Assembly: GCA_903917425.1 (NCBI GenBank)
Contig: CAIXAQ010000601.1
Span: 1-39,685 of the forward strand
Length of the DNA: 39,685 nucleotides
Direction of reading: 5' to 3'
Origin: an uncultured Bacteroidales bacterium
GTDB taxonomy: Bacteria > Bacteroidota > Bacteroidia > Bacteroidales > UBA4417
Both the position numbers and the translations under genes were made by a program. Below, piece after piece: positions 25,524 through 34,887 of this stretch. Every line of letters starts with the position of its first letter. Within the stretch, counting starts at the first letter, position 1. The notes under the pieces are model-generated. The model was given only the letters and a program-made list of their open reading frames with translations. It was not told the origin of the DNA and made no database searches.

Positions 25524-26711
25524 ATGTTAGTCTTAAAAATCACATTTTGGTCTTTGCTTTTCATCGTTTTCTACGCTTATCTCGGCTATGGGATTTTATT
25601 GTATGCCCTGGTTAAAATCCGAAGAATTCTGGGTTTGGCCCCTAAAAAGGTTGTAAATACTGATTATGAGCCGGAGGTCACCTTATTTATTGCAGCCTAT
25701 AACGAAAAAGATTTTGTTGCCGAAAAAGTTAAAAATTCGCGTGAGCTTGATTATCCTGCCAGCAAACTGCATATGGTATGGGTTACAGATGGCAGTGATG
25801 ACGGAACTCCCGATCTGCTCAAACAATTCGAGGGTGTTGAAGTGCACCACCTGCCACAGCGAAGCGGAAAAATCGGCGCCATGAACCGCGGAATGAAACT
25901 GGTAAATACGCCTATTGTGGTTTTTTGTGATGCCAACACCATGCTTGGTAAAGAGTCGATACGGCGGATAGTAAACCTTTTCAGTAACCCGAAAGTAGGA
26001 TGCGTGTCAGGCGAAAAGCGCATTATCAATAAAGACAAAGATGCAGCAGCCGGTGCCGGTGAAGGCATTTACTGGAAGTATGAATCTACATTGAAAAAAT
26101 GGGATGCCGAATTGTACTCGGTTGTGGGTGCTGCAGGCGAATTGTTTGCCATCCGCACCAATCTTTACCGTGAAGTGGAACGCGATACCTTGCTCGACGA
26201 TTTTATCATCTCCTTGCGGGTAGCGCAGGAAGGTTATACCATACAATATGATCCCGAAGCCTATGCCATCGAAACTGCTTCCGCCAATGTGAAAGAGGAA
26301 CTTAAACGCAAGATCCGGATTTCAGCCGGTGGCATACAGTCGGTAATTCGCCTCAGTTCACTCTTAAATATTTTTAAATACGGAACCCTCTCATTCCAGT
26401 ACATTTCGCATCGTGTGCTGCGCTGGACGCTCGCTCCGCTGTCGCTATTGCTGATGATCCCTTTTGGCCTGATGCTGGCATTTAACGAAGGAATTGTAAA
26501 TTTCGGATTCTTCAGCACGTTGTTCTGGCTCCAGGTTCTGTTTTACATTTCCGCTTTGTTAGGCTGGTATCTCGAAAATAAATCAATAAAAGTGAAAATC
26601 CTGTTTATTCCTTATTACTTTTTTATCATGAACTTATCCGTATTCCTGGGATTCAAGCGTTATATAAAAGGCTCGCAATCGGTAAACTGGGAGAGAGCGA
26701 AAAGGGGGTAA
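25524..26711 (+). CDS. Membrane family 2 glycosyltransferase
   Basis: This 395-residue protein has one N-terminal membrane helix (about 5-30), a GT-A domain starting VTLFIAAYNEKDF, and three C-terminal hydrophobic segments (about 300-385). The catalytic part shows VWVTDGSDDGT, RSGKIGAMNRG, VVFCDANTML where DAN stands in for the usual DxD, GAAGELFAIR, and LLDDFIISLRVAQEGY with the acidic acceptor residues. The RxxRW-like region reads KRKIRISAGG, so the QxxRW motif is lost, suggesting a single-addition rather than processive enzyme. The gene ends two bases before the first possible start of the beta-helix gene, implying co-transcription. Confidence 0.88.
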   Translation: MLVLKITFWSLLFIVFYAYLGYGILLYALVKIRRILGLAPKKVVNTDYEPEVTLFIAAYNEKDFVAEKVKNSRELDYPASKLHMVWVTDGSDDGTPDLLKQFEGVEVHHLPQRSGKIGAMNRGMKLVNTPIVVFCDANTMLGKESIRRIVNLFSNPKVGCVSGEKRIINKDKDAAAGAGEGIYWKYESTLKKWDAELYSVVGAAGELFAIRTNLYREVERDTLLDDFIISLRVAQEGYTIQYDPEAYAIETASANVKEELKRKIRISAGGIQSVIRLSSLLNIFKYGTLSFQYISHRVLRWTLAPLSLLLMIPFGLMLAFNEGIVNFGFFSTLFWLQVLFYISALLGWYLENKSIKVKILFIPYYFFIMNLSVFLGFKRYIKGSQSVNWERAKRG

Positions 26712-26743
26712 AGGTGAACAACCAGGTTTTGCAGCAAAAAAGC

Positions 26744-28432
26744 ATGAGTATTATTAAGTTAATTTACGTTTGGATATTGATTTTGGCAGCGGGTCTGGCT
26801 TGCTCTGTAAAACTACAAGCATCTCCAGCAAGTTTTTCAGTCGATACGCTGTCCAATCTTGTTGATGCAAACGCGGCTCCGTTTAACCAGGTTAAACCCG
26901 GTGATACTATCCTTTTTGAGCCTGGCAACCGCGACTTTATCCTGATCCGCAACTTTACGGGAATACAGGGCAAACCAATCGTATTTTGCAATATCGGGGG
27001 GCTGGTAACTATTCATACTGACCACTATTTTGGCATTTCCATTCAGAATTGCAGGTTTATCCGGCTTACAGGAACAGGTTCCGAAACCGATTTTTATGGG
27101 TTCAAAATCACCAAGGTAAGCAATGGGGGGGGCGTTGGAATTACTGACATGAGTTCCGATTTTGAAATCGACCATGTATCCATCGAAAACACATCCATCG
27201 GCGGTATTTATGCAAAAACCGATCCTGATTGTTCCTTTGCTTCCACCCGGGGGAATTATACTCAGTACAATACCATTATTCACGATAATTATATTGCAAA
27301 CACAAGCGATGAGGGCATGTATATTGGCAGCACCAAATATTTCGGACAAACTGTAAATTGTGATAACAAGGATACATTACTGTTGCCAAGCCTTTTAGAT
27401 GGGGTCAGGATTTATAATAATATTATTAAATACTCAGGATGGGATGGCATCCAAGTAAGTTCGGCTTCAACGGATTGCCAGGTTTTCGACAATTTGATCA
27501 TGTACGACAGCCAAAGGGAAACCTTCGGCCAGATGTCGGGAATTATGCTTGGAGGTGGCTCAAAATGTGACTGTTACAATAATGTAATCAGCCAGGGGAA
27601 AGGAAGCGGGATCGAGAGTCATGGCTTAGGTGGTTATCGCATTTTTAACAATATTATTGTTGATGCCGGCCGGAGTTTTCAACCATTGGATACCTCCATG
27701 ATGAAATACGGGATTTACATTACGGATATTTCGGCTCAGCCCGATTCGTCGTTTCACGTGATGCACAATGATATTATTAATCCAAAATCGGATGGGATAC
27801 GATTTTTAAGCGTTTTGAGTAAAGGAAGCTTTATTACATCCAACGCAATTATTAACCCGGGTACATACGATTATTACGAACGGCTGCATACCAGTTTCAG
27901 CGGGCAGGATTCTTACGTGATGCTGCCCGACAGTTCGTCGGACGTGTTTATTAGTAACAATTATTTTTCGCGAACCGCAGCAGATGCAGGTTTTGAGGCC
28001 TCAGGCTACGCATTGAAGGCAAACTCACCCCTCGTTGATGCCGGCAATCCTGACCTGAAAGGAATTATTTTCGATGGGTATCACAACCCAAGAATATATG
28101 GAAATGCTCCGGATATCGGCGCTTTGGAATACAATCCCAATGTTTTAAACATCAATAATCGCGAAAATAATTCTGAAATGAAAGCGCTGGTATTTCCCAA
28201 TCCGGCGAAAACATGGCTTACCATTCGTTTTCAATGCAGGAAAGAAACCAAGGTTGCATTCAGCGTTTACAACCTGCAGGGTAACAGGCTTATGAATAAT
28301 GATAATGCTTGTAATTCGGCTGGAGAGAAAGAGTTAAAACTAAATGTAACTGGCTTGCCCGCTGGCATTTATATCTATCAGCTTAAAACCAAACAGCAAA
28401 CGGTTTCGGGCAAATTCAGTAAAGTGAACTGA
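26744..28432 (+). CDS. Secreted right-handed beta-helix protein with T9SS C-terminal sorting domain
   Basis: From the ATG at 26744 this is a 562-residue protein; a GTG at 26714 in the same frame would add ten residues ahead of the signal peptide and is less likely. Residues 1-27 are a signal peptide (MSIIKLIYVWILILAAGLAC...). The middle (about 60-430) has repeated turns rich in NNI, DN and GI patterns (YNNIIKYSGWDGIQVS, DNLIMYDSQ, NNVISQGKGSGIES), as in pectate-lyase-like right-handed beta helices that bind or cut polysaccharides. The last 80 residues are a Por-type sorting domain: LVFPNPAKTWLTIRF, SVYNLQGNRL, LPAGIYIYQLKT. It is probably exported to the cell surface. Following directly on the polysaccharide genes, it may modify or cleave the exported polymer (inference). 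No catalytic residues could be assigned. Confidence 0.88.
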   Translation: MSIIKLIYVWILILAAGLACSVKLQASPASFSVDTLSNLVDANAAPFNQVKPGDTILFEPGNRDFILIRNFTGIQGKPIVFCNIGGLVTIHTDHYFGISIQNCRFIRLTGTGSETDFYGFKITKVSNGGGVGITDMSSDFEIDHVSIENTSIGGIYAKTDPDCSFASTRGNYTQYNTIIHDNYIANTSDEGMYIGSTKYFGQTVNCDNKDTLLLPSLLDGVRIYNNIIKYSGWDGIQVSSASTDCQVFDNLIMYDSQRETFGQMSGIMLGGGSKCDCYNNVISQGKGSGIESHGLGGYRIFNNIIVDAGRSFQPLDTSMMKYGIYITDISAQPDSSFHVMHNDIINPKSDGIRFLSVLSKGSFITSNAIINPGTYDYYERLHTSFSGQDSYVMLPDSSSDVFISNNYFSRTAADAGFEASGYALKANSPLVDAGNPDLKGIIFDGYHNPRIYGNAPDIGALEYNPNVLNINNRENNSEMKALVFPNPAKTWLTIRFQCRKETKVAFSVYNLQGNRLMNNDNACNSAGEKELKLNVTGLPAGIYIYQLKTKQQTVSGKFSKVN

Positions 28433-28578
28433 GAACTGTACAAAAAATTGTCATTGGTTTTGATAAAGTCCTGAAACTGCGAAAACTTAATGCTCATATT
28501 TAAAATTATCCATACGAACAATTTATTTTAAAATTTGTTACAATAATAAACAGTAATCACCCTTTAAAACCAAAACTT

Positions 28579-28986
28579 ATGAATTTCGCAACACTTAACT
28601 GGCTTGCCATCATCGCTTCGACACTGGCCTTTTTTGGCTTTGGAGCCGTGTGGTATTCGCCTTTTGTTTTCGGTAAAATGTGGATGAAAGAAACCGGAAT
28701 TACCGCAGAAGCCGCCACAAAAGTCAATATGGTTAAAACCATGGGTCTGACCCTGGTATTTTCATTTGTCATGTCGTTAAACCTGGCCTTGTTTATGAAT
28801 TCTCCGGAGATAGGAGCCTCCCAGGGAGCCATGTATGGATTTTTCACTGGTTTCGGCTGGATTGCCATGGCCATTTTCGTGAGCGGGCAGTATGAGTTTC
28901 GCAGCACACGCTACATGCTGATAAATGCCGGCTATAATGTAGTTGGCCTGACCATTATGGGTTTAATTTTAGGTGCCTGGAAATAA
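28579..28986 (+). CDS. DUF1761-type small membrane protein
   Basis: This 135-residue protein has four predicted membrane helices and matches the DUF1761 pattern: NWLAIIASTLAFFGFGAVWYSP near the start, then FGKMWMKETGI, and paired helices VFSFVMSLNLALF and IAMAIFVSGQYEFR. The molecular function of the family is not known. It stands alone on the plus strand between the beta-helix gene and cstA, with 146 bp upstream and 261 bp downstream, so it is probably transcribed separately. Confidence 0.87.
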   Translation: MNFATLNWLAIIASTLAFFGFGAVWYSPFVFGKMWMKETGITAEAATKVNMVKTMGLTLVFSFVMSLNLALFMNSPEIGASQGAMYGFFTGFGWIAMAIFVSGQYEFRSTRYMLINAGYNVVGLTIMGLILGAWK

Positions 28987-29034
28987 ATTTCGATTCCATT
29001 TCTTGTAACGTTTCACTCCTCCATCTAAATTTCA

Positions 29035-29070
29035 GCCACGGATTTTACAGGTTACCCCGGATTTTTAACT
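29035..29070. repeat. Possible degenerate arm of the MITE-like repeat
   Basis: The sequence gccacggattttacag followed by gttaccccggatttttaa resembles the left arm of the element at 19294 (gccacagattacaagg followed by attacacagattttaa). No matching right arm or terminal repeats are visible, so this may be a decayed half-copy or chance. Confidence 0.3.
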
Positions 29071-29222
29071 TCTTTCAGTAGTTTTACAATATAATTGAGT
29101 AGGTAGGTTGTATTCTACCCTTTGATAACTGCGGTAACTACTTGTTTTTCCGAATATTGCAGATTATTAACTATTCCGGGTTTTTCTTTACGGAATTATC
29201 CTGACTATTGCTTTACTTCCGC

Positions 29223-29230
29223 TATTTTTG
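29223..29230 (+). promoter_or_regulatory. Candidate -7 box for cstA (TATTTTTG)
   Basis: TATTTTTG fits the Bacteroidota -7 consensus TAnnTTTG and lies 17 bp before the cstA ATG. No good -33 TTTG was found at the usual distance. Confidence 0.35.
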
Positions 29231-29247
29231 CAATAAATTTGAATTAA

Positions 29248-30681
29248 ATGATTACCTTTCTGTTATCAATCGTTGCCCTGATTTGCGGCTATTTAATTTA
29301 CGGCCGTTTTATCGAAAAAATTTTTGGTATCGACCCTGCCCGACCAACTCCGGCCACAACCAAAACTGACGGCGTCGATTTTGTTCCTATGAAATGGAGT
29401 AAGATTTTCCTGATACAGTTTCTGAATATTGCCGGTTTGGGACCCATTTTCGGTGCTATTGCCGGAGCGGTATGGGGCCCGGTGGCGTTTGTATGGATAG
29501 TTTTCGGTGCTGTTTTTGCAGGAGCGGTTCACGATTTCATGTCAGGGATGATGTCGCTGCGAATGAACGGCCTGAGCATACATGCAATCGTTGGCAAATA
29601 CATGGGCAAAGGCGTGCAGCAATTTATGAGCCTGTTTACCGTAGCCATGATGATACTGGTAGGAGCTGTTTTTATTATGGGTCCGGCCAAAATACTTTCC
29701 GGACTTACATCCGGCTTTATGGGAGTAACTGCCTGGGCTTCCATTATTTTTATTTATTATATACTCGCTACCATGTTGCCCATCGACAAACTGATTGGCC
29801 GGATTTACCCTTTTTTCGGATTCGCCATGCTTTTTATGGCCGTAGGTATTGGAGGAGCCATGATATATTATGGATTACCGATTCCGGAATTAGTTCCGGC
29901 AAATTTTACAAATATGAATGCAAATCCCGGCAAGTTTCCCATTTTTCCTATGCTTTTCGTCACCATTGCCTGCGGGGCGATTTCCGGTTTCCACTCCACG
30001 CAATCGCCGTTAATGGCGCGTTGCATGACTAGCGAGAAGTATGGTCGCAGGGTTTTTTACGGGGCCATGATCACCGAAGGCCTGGTAGCGTTAATATGGG
30101 CAGCCGTTGGAATGAGTTTTTTTGGAGGAGTGCACGAATTGAACAATGTTATGGAGGCACAAAAAGGAAATGCTGCCTGGATTGTAAATGAAATATCCCA
30201 CACTTTGCTTGGCCGTTTTGGTGCTGTACTGGCCATGTTAGGTGTAGTTGCAGCTCCCATTACTTCGGGCGATACCGCTTTTCGCAGCGCCAGGATTATC
30301 ATTGCCGACTTCTTCCATTTCGACCAAAAAAGCATTAAGAACCGTTTAATATTAACTTCCCCGCTTTTTATTATTGGCTTTTTCCTCACACAGGTCGATT
30401 TCTCCATCATCTGGCGCTACATGGCCTGGTCGAATCAAACGCTGGCAGTCATAGTGTTGTGGGCAATTACAATTTACCTGGCCACTGAGCAGAAACTCTA
30501 TTGGGTAACGCTAATTCCTGCTGTATTTATGTCGGCAGTTGTATCGGCCTATATACTGGTTGCCCCCGAGGGTTTCGGGATTGATATATTTTATGGACAA
30601 GTTACAGGTGTTTGTTTTTCAGGCATTCTCCTCACCTGGTTTTGGATCTGGAGGAACTCCGTTGCAGTGCAAACGGAATAA
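29248..30681 (+). CDS. cstA: Carbon starvation protein / pyruvate-type transporter CstA
   Basis: This 477-residue inner-membrane protein has about 14-16 membrane helices. The CstA signatures are LICGYLIYGRFIEKIFGID, TDGVDFVPM, FLIQFLNIAGLGPIFGAI, GAVWGPVAFVWIVFG, GAVHDFMSGMMSLR and GAISGFHSTQSPLMARC. E. coli CstA has about 700 residues; shorter versions of this length are common in Bacteroidota. CstA proteins take up pyruvate or peptides under carbon limitation. It is a single gene on the plus strand, convergent with the lipoprotein gene at 30801. Start ATG 29248 directly begins the first helix. Confidence 0.92.
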   Translation: MITFLLSIVALICGYLIYGRFIEKIFGIDPARPTPATTKTDGVDFVPMKWSKIFLIQFLNIAGLGPIFGAIAGAVWGPVAFVWIVFGAVFAGAVHDFMSGMMSLRMNGLSIHAIVGKYMGKGVQQFMSLFTVAMMILVGAVFIMGPAKILSGLTSGFMGVTAWASIIFIYYILATMLPIDKLIGRIYPFFGFAMLFMAVGIGGAMIYYGLPIPELVPANFTNMNANPGKFPIFPMLFVTIACGAISGFHSTQSPLMARCMTSEKYGRRVFYGAMITEGLVALIWAAVGMSFFGGVHELNNVMEAQKGNAAWIVNEISHTLLGRFGAVLAMLGVVAAPITSGDTAFRSARIIIADFFHFDQKSIKNRLILTSPLFIIGFFLTQVDFSIIWRYMAWSNQTLAVIVLWAITIYLATEQKLYWVTLIPAVFMSAVVSAYILVAPEGFGIDIFYGQVTGVCFSGILLTWFWIWRNSVAVQTE

Positions 30682-30800
30682 CTTATAAATTTATAGAGTC
30701 CCTTACTCCAAACTCAGAAATTCAGATCCCGGGAAAGAATTTATGATTAGCTGTGGTTATGGCTATAAAATTTTAGTAATTGCATATTTTGGGCTGATAC

Positions 30801-31328
30801 TTATTTTGCAGAATCAGGAAAATACACATTAAAATCTGGTGTTACCGGATATTTTACAGAGTCAAAATAATGAAATTCTTCAAGTCGGACATTTTTATTT
30901 AACGATCTGAACCAGGGATTAGTCATTTTCTCCTGATCTGATGCAATCCGGCCTCTTTGTTCTTTTGACCTCTCTGCTTTTGGTATCAGGCTGGCTTCCA
31001 GCACCATTAAGTTGTTGATCACATCGTCGTATATTTTTACCAGGCCATCAATATGTTCCATATAATAGTTAAGGCTTCTATTGAATTCGTCAGGTGTAAC
31101 GTTATGCTTTTTAAAAACCTGGGCAAACCGGATTCTCAGGTCAGTGCTATCACTAAGCTTTGCTAATGAGTCATTTGCCAATCGCAGGGTTGCTTCCGTG
31201 AGATGAATATCAACCAACAGGCCGGTCATCTGCTCTTCACTCAGCGTACCTATAGGTTTGTCGCTTAATAAGCTGCTGCACGATGCCGAAAGCAAAGCCA
31301 AAAAAAGAATAAAAGCCCATTTCTTCAT
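30801..31328 (-). CDS. DUF4296-type lipoprotein
   Basis: This 175-residue protein has a lipoprotein signal (MKKWAFILFLALLSASC) with the lipidated Cys at position 17. The mature part contains LSEEQMTGLLVDIHLTEATL, then FKKHNVTPDEFNRSLNYY, which matches the DUF4296 family found widely in Bacteroidota; its function is unknown. It is largely helical and should sit in the periplasm or outer membrane. It lies 75 bp downstream of the OmpH-like gene on the same strand, a possible two-gene unit. Confidence 0.88.
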   Translation of the reverse strand: MKKWAFILFLALLSASCSSLLSDKPIGTLSEEQMTGLLVDIHLTEATLRLANDSLAKLSDSTDLRIRFAQVFKKHNVTPDEFNRSLNYYMEHIDGLVKIYDDVINNLMVLEASLIPKAERSKEQRGRIASDQEKMTNPWFRSLNKNVRLEEFHYFDSVKYPVTPDFNVYFPDSAK

Positions 31329-31403
31329 AAAATCAGAGGTATCCTGGAAATTAATGTCGTGACAGGCGAAATATTTTTCAGGAAAAGAATGCTTCGGGTT
31401 TAT

Positions 31404-32123
31404 TTATTTCCCGCCATGTTTTTTCATATATTCCAGGTTAAGTTCTTTTAGCACATCCCCTGTAACATTCATAGTGTCATTGGCATACAGTATATTACCC
31501 CCTTTTGTATAACCAAGAATATAATCGAATTTGTATTTTTCGTTATACCGGTCAAGGAAATTCGTAACCGAATCGAGCAGGGCAACGTTCATATCCATTT
31601 CGCTTTGCTGCAATTCGGCAGCATACCTGTCGCGTAAATCGTAAATATCTTTCTGGTTCTGCTGCAACTGACCATAAATTTCCTGTGCACTCTGATCACT
31701 TATCGACTTCTTGGCTACTTGTTCCTTGAAATAAGCAGCATCTTTTTCAAAAGCCTGTTGCCTGGAAGCAACTTCACTTTCGAGTCTTTTGCCTTTTGCC
31801 TCGAGATCGGCACGCATTTTTTTAACCAGTTCGTAGCTGCCCAAAATACTGTCGTTATTCACATACGCTACCGAAATGGATCCCCTGTTCGCTTTTGCCA
31901 CGGCTCCTCCGATAGCATCATTTTTACTGCCTGAACCTGTAAAATGCAGTATGTATAAAATAACAAGTCCAACGAGCATCACCATGTTCATTGCCAGTAA
32001 CAGAGGGTTTATCCTTGCATGAGCCGGTGGAACCGGTTCAACTTTAGGCAAAATTGCATCGGAGGGTGCCGTCGTTTGAATGGGCGCAGGAGTGTTTTCC
32101 ATATTGTTAAGTTCTTCTGTCAT
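31404..32123 (-). CDS. OmpH/Skp-like periplasmic protein with membrane anchor
   Basis: This 239-residue protein has an N-terminal cytoplasmic proline-rich tail, one membrane helix (about 43-62, LLLAMNMVMLVGLVILYIL), then an OmpH/Skp-type domain: ISVAYVNNDSILGSYELVKK, a long charged coiled coil (about 105-185) and the closing strand FDYILGYTKGGNILYAND. Skp-like proteins hold unfolded outer-membrane proteins in the periplasm; anchored versions are common in Bacteroidota. The usual cleaved signal peptide is absent, so it is likely anchored in the inner membrane. It lies between the recQ and DUF4296 genes on the minus strand. Confidence 0.88.
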   Translation of the reverse strand: MTEELNNMENTPAPIQTTAPSDAILPKVEPVPPAHARINPLLLAMNMVMLVGLVILYILHFTGSGSKNDAIGGAVAKANRGSISVAYVNNDSILGSYELVKKMRADLEAKGKRLESEVASRQQAFEKDAAYFKEQVAKKSISDQSAQEIYGQLQQNQKDIYDLRDRYAAELQQSEMDMNVALLDSVTNFLDRYNEKYKFDYILGYTKGGNILYANDTMNVTGDVLKELNLEYMKKHGGK

Positions 32124-32219
32124 TTTATTACACTTAGTGAAATTATTATAAAAACAACCTGATCCATCTTTTTATGAATCAGGCTGCGAAGTTAAAAAAA
32201 ACACTTATTTGATAACGAA

Positions 32220-34445
32220 TTAATTACCAACTTCCGAGATATATTTAATACGTACCAGCCTGATTTCCTCCTCGGTGAATTCATTTTCGCCCAAATCTCT
32301 CAGCGCCTGTTCCACCGAATCGGTTTCTGCTTCCATAAAATAATCCCTTATCTCCTCCTGGTGGTAAGGATCTATGGTTTCGTTGAGGTAGTAAGTCAGG
32401 TCAATTTTTGTGCCCGAATCAACAATACTTTCGATTTCAGTAAGCAATTCGTCGGCGGTAAGATTTTTTGCCGTGGCTATATCCTCCAGCAAAATTTTAC
32501 GGTCAATATTTGTAATAATATAGACCTTCAGCCCTGATTTATTGACCACAGATTTTACTATCATATCCATCGGGCGAATAATTTCATTTTCTTCAACGTA
32601 GGATGAAATAAGTTCCAGGAACGGCTTTCCGTATTTTTGCGCTTTACCGGCTCCTACACCGGTAATACGCTGCAGCTCGTCCATATTGATAGGATACTGT
32701 ATAGCCATGTCCTCGAGCGAAGGATCCTGGAAGATCACGAAAGGAGGCAGACTTTCTTTACGCGCAAGTTCCTTGCGAAGATCCTTAAGCAACGAAAACA
32801 AGGTTTTATCCGTAGTGCTGGTTCGAGCACCGCCACCCGACATCATTTCATCATCGTCGCCTTCTTCCGGATCTGTATCTTTTACTACCATAACGGCATA
32901 AGGTTTTTTTAGAAACTTTTGTCCTTCAGGAGTTATTTTTAAAATCCCATAATTTTCAATATCTTTTACTACGAGCCGTTCAATAAGCATCTGCCGGAGC
33001 ACCCCATCCCAGAAACGCTCGCTTTCTTCCATGCCCTTACCGAAAATATCAAGTTCGTTGTGCTTGTATGATTTGATGTTGGATGAAACTTTCCCAATCA
33101 TGATGTTTACAATGTGCTTTGCCTTACACAACTGTTTGGTTGCCAATACCGCTTCCAGCGCAAGGTCGACGTACTCGCGTCCATCAATTTTCGTTTTGGG
33201 ATGCAGGCAGTTGTCGCAGTTACCACAATTATCCTCCTTATATACTTCGCCGAAATAGTGGAGCAATTGCTTGCGCCGGCACATGGCCGATTCGGCAAAT
33301 GACACTACTTCCATTAAAAGCTGGTTGGCAATTTCCTGCTCGGCAACACCTTTGTTTTTGCTGAATTTTTCGAGTTTTTCGATATCCTCGTAGGCGTAAA
33401 ATGCCAGGCAAATCCCTTCCCCGTCATCGCGTCCTGACCGCCCGGTTTCCTGGTAATAGCCTTCAAGGCTTTTGGGCATGTCGTAATGGATTACAAAACG
33501 GACATCAGGTTTATCTATACCCATCCCGAAAGCTATTGTTGCAACAATAACATCCGATTCCTCCATCAGAAACTTATCCTGGTTCTCAACCCTCACAGCC
33601 GAATCGAGACCAGCATGGTAAGGCAAAGCTTTGATACCGTTAACTACCAGTGTTTCTGAAAGTTCCTCGACCTGGCGACGGCTGAGGCAATAAATAATCC
33701 CCGATTTACCGGTATGCATTTTTATGAACCGGATCACATCCTTGTTCACATCGGCATTTTTCTGCTTTACCTCATAGTAAAGGTTCGAACGGTTGAATGA
33801 CGATTTGTAGAGAGCTGCTTCCTGCATGCCCAGACTTTTCAGGATATCCTGCTGTACTTTGGGTGTAGCAGTGGCTGTTAATGCAAGCACCGGAACATCC
33901 TGGCCAATAGCATCTATTATGGGGCGAAGCCGGCGGTATTCCGGCCTGAAATCATGACCCCACTCCGAAATGCAATGCGCTTCGTCGATAGCATAAAACG
34001 AAATTTTTATGTCCCTGAAAAAAGAGATGTTTTCCTCTTTTGTAAGCGATTCGGGTGCTACATAAAGCAACTTTGTTTTCCCTTCGGTCAGATCGCTTTT
34101 AACCTGCGTGATCTCTGCCTTCGAAAGGGATGAGTTAAGTACATGAGCTATGCCTTTGTCGGCACCAAACTGCCGCATGGCATCCACCTGATTCTTCATC
34201 AACGAGATAAGGGGTGAAATAACTATGGCAGTACCGGGCAGGAACATCGCCGGCAACTGGTAGCACATCGACTTCCCTCCGCCGGTAGGCATAATTACGA
34301 ATGTATCGTTTCCGCTAAGTAAATTACGTATTATTGCTTCCTGATTCCCTTTAAAACTCTCAAATCCAAATATTTTTTTGAGTGTGGTGTGTAAAGGATA
34401 ATCCTTGAAATCTTCATTTTTTTTCATTCCACGAGCATTATTCAA
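32220..34445 (-). CDS. recQ: ATP-dependent DNA helicase RecQ
   Basis: This 741-residue protein has motif 0 with Q35, Walker A MPTGGGKS (52-59), the DEAH box in YAIDEAHCISEWGHDFRPEY, TATATP, the helicase C motifs IIYCLSRRQVEEL and GMGIDKPDVRFVIHYD, YYQETGRSGRD, and a zinc-binding part with CRRKQLLHYFGE and CGNCDNC. An HRDC domain follows (about 535-615, including LPPFVIFQDPSLEDMA and ITGVGAGKAQKYG), and a C-terminal extension of about 120 residues completes the long RecQ type usual in Bacteroidota. It unwinds DNA 3' to 5' in recombination and repair. The start may be M1 or M7. Confidence 0.96.
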   Translation of the reverse strand: MNNARGMKKNEDFKDYPLHTTLKKIFGFESFKGNQEAIIRNLLSGNDTFVIMPTGGGKSMCYQLPAMFLPGTAIVISPLISLMKNQVDAMRQFGADKGIAHVLNSSLSKAEITQVKSDLTEGKTKLLYVAPESLTKEENISFFRDIKISFYAIDEAHCISEWGHDFRPEYRRLRPIIDAIGQDVPVLALTATATPKVQQDILKSLGMQEAALYKSSFNRSNLYYEVKQKNADVNKDVIRFIKMHTGKSGIIYCLSRRQVEELSETLVVNGIKALPYHAGLDSAVRVENQDKFLMEESDVIVATIAFGMGIDKPDVRFVIHYDMPKSLEGYYQETGRSGRDDGEGICLAFYAYEDIEKLEKFSKNKGVAEQEIANQLLMEVVSFAESAMCRRKQLLHYFGEVYKEDNCGNCDNCLHPKTKIDGREYVDLALEAVLATKQLCKAKHIVNIMIGKVSSNIKSYKHNELDIFGKGMEESERFWDGVLRQMLIERLVVKDIENYGILKITPEGQKFLKKPYAVMVVKDTDPEEGDDDEMMSGGGARTSTTDKTLFSLLKDLRKELARKESLPPFVIFQDPSLEDMAIQYPINMDELQRITGVGAGKAQKYGKPFLELISSYVEENEIIRPMDMIVKSVVNKSGLKVYIITNIDRKILLEDIATAKNLTADELLTEIESIVDSGTKIDLTYYLNETIDPYHQEEIRDYFMEAETDSVEQALRDLGENEFTEEEIRLVRIKYISEVGN

Positions 34446-34521
34446 ATGTTCACATCAAAATCTGATGCTTGTTATATTAGTTTTTATTCAGCCTTTTTAT
34501 CGTCTGCGGGAACAGGTTTTA

Positions 34522-34584
34522 GTGTTAAAATTAACTCTGCCCGGCACTATTTTTTATTCAGACTCCGCACTACAATTTTAACAC
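34522..34584. repeat. 11-bp inverted repeat with a 41-base loop upstream of recQ
   Basis: GTGTTAAAATT (34522-34532) and AATTTTAACAC (34574-34584) are exact reverse complements. TTTTTATTCAG also occurs twice in direct orientation nearby (from about 34481 and 34551). This could be a binding or structured leader region for recQ; the function is unknown. Confidence 0.4.
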
Positions 34585-34863
34585 AACTACGATGTCATGA
34601 TTAAATCCGACTTAATCGAGTAAAACTTTTGCTATTTGACTTTGTGTTAGGTAAAGTTAATACAACTTTATAGTTAATCGCAAAAAAAAATGTTATTTCT
34701 CCGTCTTTTTTTAGTTTAATTAAATCAATCCGCTTACAATCAGCCATTTATAGTATATGGCACAAATAAATAATTAAGAAATAAATTACTTATCAGCTTA
34801 TTTTTCAACAATCAGGTCCATTTTCCGAACCCCTACTGCCTATCCCCCTGAAACCGGAATCAA

Positions 34864-34887
34864 TTTGAAGAGGACCCCTACTTCAAA
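34864..34887 (+). promoter_or_regulatory. Strong hairpin upstream of the BMC operon
   Basis: TTTGAAGAGG pairs with CCT-CTTCAAA across a three-base loop, with one bulged A, giving about ten pairs in an AT-rich region. It lies about 180 bp before the proposed transcription start of the BMC operon. It could be an operator, a terminator for an upstream transcript, or part of a small RNA; no U-run follows. Confidence 0.35.

Noticed and set aside
26714..26743. GTG start for the beta-helix protein
   Set aside because: It would put ten extra residues (MNNQVLQQKS) before a complete signal peptide that begins at the ATG at 26744.
29472..30032. Plus-strand 186-codon frame inside cstA
   Set aside because: A shadow of the cstA frame; its translation is Cys- and His-rich without a family pattern.
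30684..30695. TATAAATTTATA palindrome after cstA as a terminator
   Set aside because: Pure AT palindrome with a weak stem; expected by chance at this base composition.
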